The notes under the pieces are model-generated. The model did no database searches. It was not told where the DNA came from and worked only from the letters and a program-made list of their open reading frames with translations. 5,228 bases of DNA from Pseudorhodobacter antarcticus (lineage in GTDB: Bacteria > Pseudomonadota > Alphaproteobacteria > Rhodobacterales > Rhodobacteraceae). Where the stretch lies: positions 1 through 5,228 of the forward strand of contig CAMDHB010000255.1 in assembly GCA_945897655.1 (NCBI GenBank). Direction: 5' to 3'. Within the stretch, counting starts at the first letter, position 1. Each line of letters starts with the position of its first letter. This document shows positions 4,376-5,228 of the stretch, piece after piece. The position numbers were made by a program, and so were the translations under genes.

Positions 4376-5056
4376 ATGTCGCCGCTTGCCCTGACGCCTG
4401 AACTGGTTGCCCGTCTGCCACGGCAGGTGGAGGATCCGGGGCCAATGGCGCGGGCCGAGGTGCCCGATGCCTGGTACCCTGCAACTGTGCGGGCGGTGAC
4501 GGCGCAGGTGCCGCAGGATGGGCAGTTGTGGGTCTTTGCCTTCGGCTCGATCCTGTGGAAGCGGCGCTTTGCGGTGGTGGAGGAGCGGGCGGCGCAGGTG
4601 CGGGGCTGGCATCGCAAATTCTGTCTGGGGCCCGACACCCGCTATCGCGGCAACCCGGGGGCGCCGGGGGTGATGCTGTCGCTGGACCGGGGTGGCCAAT
4701 GCCGGGGCATGGTGCTGCGGATGGACTCGGACGGCCGCGATGCGGCGCTGGAGGATTTGCTGCGCCATGAGCCGCCGGTGCCGCCCGCCTGGGTGAGGGC
4801 ACAGACGCCGCAGGGCGAGGTGAGGGCGATTGCCTTTGTGACCAGAAAGGCATTCGAGGGCTACTGCGGGCAGTTGTGCGAGGCCGAGGTGGCGGACCGT
4901 CTGGCCAGTGCCGTGGGAATGTGGGGGTCAATGGCCGAGTATCTGCACAACACGGTGACCCATCTGCAGGTGATGGGCATCAAGGATGCCTATCTGTGGC
5001 GGATGCAGGCACTGGTGGCCGAGCGTCTGGCGCGGTTGCCGCGGCGCTGTGGGTGA
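4376..5056 (+). CDS. ChaC-like gamma-glutamylcyclotransferase
   Basis: A 226-residue protein of the ChaC branch of gamma-glutamylcyclotransferases. Characterised ChaC enzymes cleave glutathione into 5-oxoproline and Cys-Gly in the cytoplasm. After a leader of about 50 residues comes WVFAFGSILWK (52-62), the counterpart of the substrate-binding YGSL motif, here FGSI. Then come RGWHRKFCLG (76-85), RGNPGAPGVMLSLDRGGQCRG (91-111), the acid-base Glu132 in LLRHEP, RAIAFVTRKAFEGYCG (150-165), and the C-terminal AEYLHNTVTHLQVMGIKDAYLW (187-208). The catalytic Glu is present. An upstream in-frame ATG at 4292 would add 28 unconserved residues; ATG 4376 is preferred because AAGGA lies seven bases upstream. 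It is divergent from the VOC gene, and the palindromic pair at 5080-5123 follows as a probable terminator. Confidence 0.9.
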   Translation: MSPLALTPELVARLPRQVEDPGPMARAEVPDAWYPATVRAVTAQVPQDGQLWVFAFGSILWKRRFAVVEERAAQVRGWHRKFCLGPDTRYRGNPGAPGVMLSLDRGGQCRGMVLRMDSDGRDAALEDLLRHEPPVPPAWVRAQTPQGEVRAIAFVTRKAFEGYCGQLCEAEVADRLASAVGMWGSMAEYLHNTVTHLQVMGIKDAYLWRMQALVAERLARLPRRCG

Positions 5057-5079
5057 GGGCTTGGTCGTCGGGCGGGAGC

Positions 5080-5123
5080 CAAAACTTTTCGAAAAGTTTT
5101 GCAAATTTCTTCGAAGAAATTTG
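5080..5123. terminator. Twin abutting 22-bp palindromes, probable bidirectional terminator
   Basis: Two perfect 22-bp palindromes lie end to end, 5080-5101 and 5102-5123, each centred on TTCGAA. The first has arms CAAAACTTTTC/GAAAAGTTTTG, the second CAAATTTCTTC/GAAGAAATTTG. Both are very AT-rich in a GC-rich context. Each can form a hairpin of A-rich and T-rich arms, as expected of a terminator that works on either strand. The location, 23 bases after the ChaC-like stop and before the purA leader, fits. They could also be members of a dispersed repeat family. Confidence 0.7.
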
Positions 5124-5140
5124 GGGCGCGAATTCGGAGG

Positions 5141-5169
5141 TTTCGCTTGGGCGCGCTTGGCCCTATACG
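5141..5169 (+). promoter_or_regulatory. Weak candidate promoter of purA
   Basis: TATACG (5164-5169) could be a -10 element. With a 17-base spacer the -35 would be TTTCGC (5141-5146), a poor match. CGCTTGG occurs twice (5144-5150 and 5154-5160) in this stretch. The distance to the purA start is about 30 bases. Confidence 0.3.
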
Positions 5170-5200
5170 GGTCCGGGTTTGACCAAGCAGAGGGTGCGCA

Positions 5201-5228
5201 ATGGCGAATGTGGTGGTTGTGGGCGCCC
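5201..5228 (+). CDS. purA: Adenylosuccinate synthetase, N-terminal fragment (window edge)
   Basis: Only nine full codons are present, reading MANVVVVGA and then a C. This is the typical opening of PurA, whose next residues in homologues are QWGDEGKGK, the GTP-binding loop. PurA condenses IMP with aspartate using GTP, the first committed step to AMP. AGAGGG (5189-5194) lies six bases before the ATG, and the twin-palindrome terminator isolates the gene from the ChaC-like gene upstream. The call rests on a short stretch. Other nucleotide-binding proteins can start with VVVVGA, but the exact fit and the ribosome-binding site make purA the best reading. Confidence 0.8.

Noticed and set aside
4253..4931. 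Minus-strand open frames opposite the ChaC-like gene
   Set aside because: Their Pro/Arg/Ala-rich translations are typical of reverse-frame artefacts. The plus-strand gene has conserved motifs and the catalytic Glu.

Overview
The window looks like chromosomal DNA of an alphaproteobacterium, most likely a Rhodobacteraceae member. Evidence: G+C-rich codon use, a 547-residue CTP synthase of the alphaproteobacterial type, SecG with a glycine-rich loop and a Pro/Ala-rich tail, a small four-helix membrane protein of the DUF6524 type, and an IS5-type transposase start of a kind common in this family. This assignment rests on recalled family features, not a search.

Layout, left to right. Bases 1-143 are the edge of an IS5-family element (minus-strand transposase, only its first 23 codons). 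Bases 144-188 are a short non-coding spacer. Bases 189-366 are an orphan second copy of the 3' end of pyrG (58 codons plus stop). Bases 362-1102 carry a minus-strand gene for a 246-residue protein resembling the DUF1796 putative papain-like cysteine peptidases. Its start overlaps the stop of the intact pyrG (1099-2742) in an ATGA arrangement. Further genes on the minus strand are secG (2903-3289), the DUF6524-like gene (3406-3804) and a VOC-fold gene (3870-4256). Two plus-strand genes follow: a ChaC-like gamma-glutamylcyclotransferase (4376-5056) and, after two abutting perfect palindromes, the first nine codons of purA (5201 to the window edge).

The right four-fifths is ordinary housekeeping DNA: nucleotide synthesis (pyrG, purA), protein export (secG) and probably glutathione or thiol turnover (ChaC-like, possibly the divergent VOC gene). 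The left fifth is accessory. The two pyrG 3' ends differ at 17 of 178 positions, 16 of them synonymous, and share an identical 45-bp block at the junction with the DUF1796-like gene. This is the footprint expected if a small cassette (unit length 910 bp) entered the 3' end of pyrG, supplied a replacement end so that pyrG stayed intact, and pushed the former end outward. The cargo gene appears to be translationally coupled to pyrG, and its own stop codon lies inside the displaced pyrG fragment, so the cassette is almost entirely coding. No integrase is visible. The neighbouring IS is the only mobile-element sequence seen.
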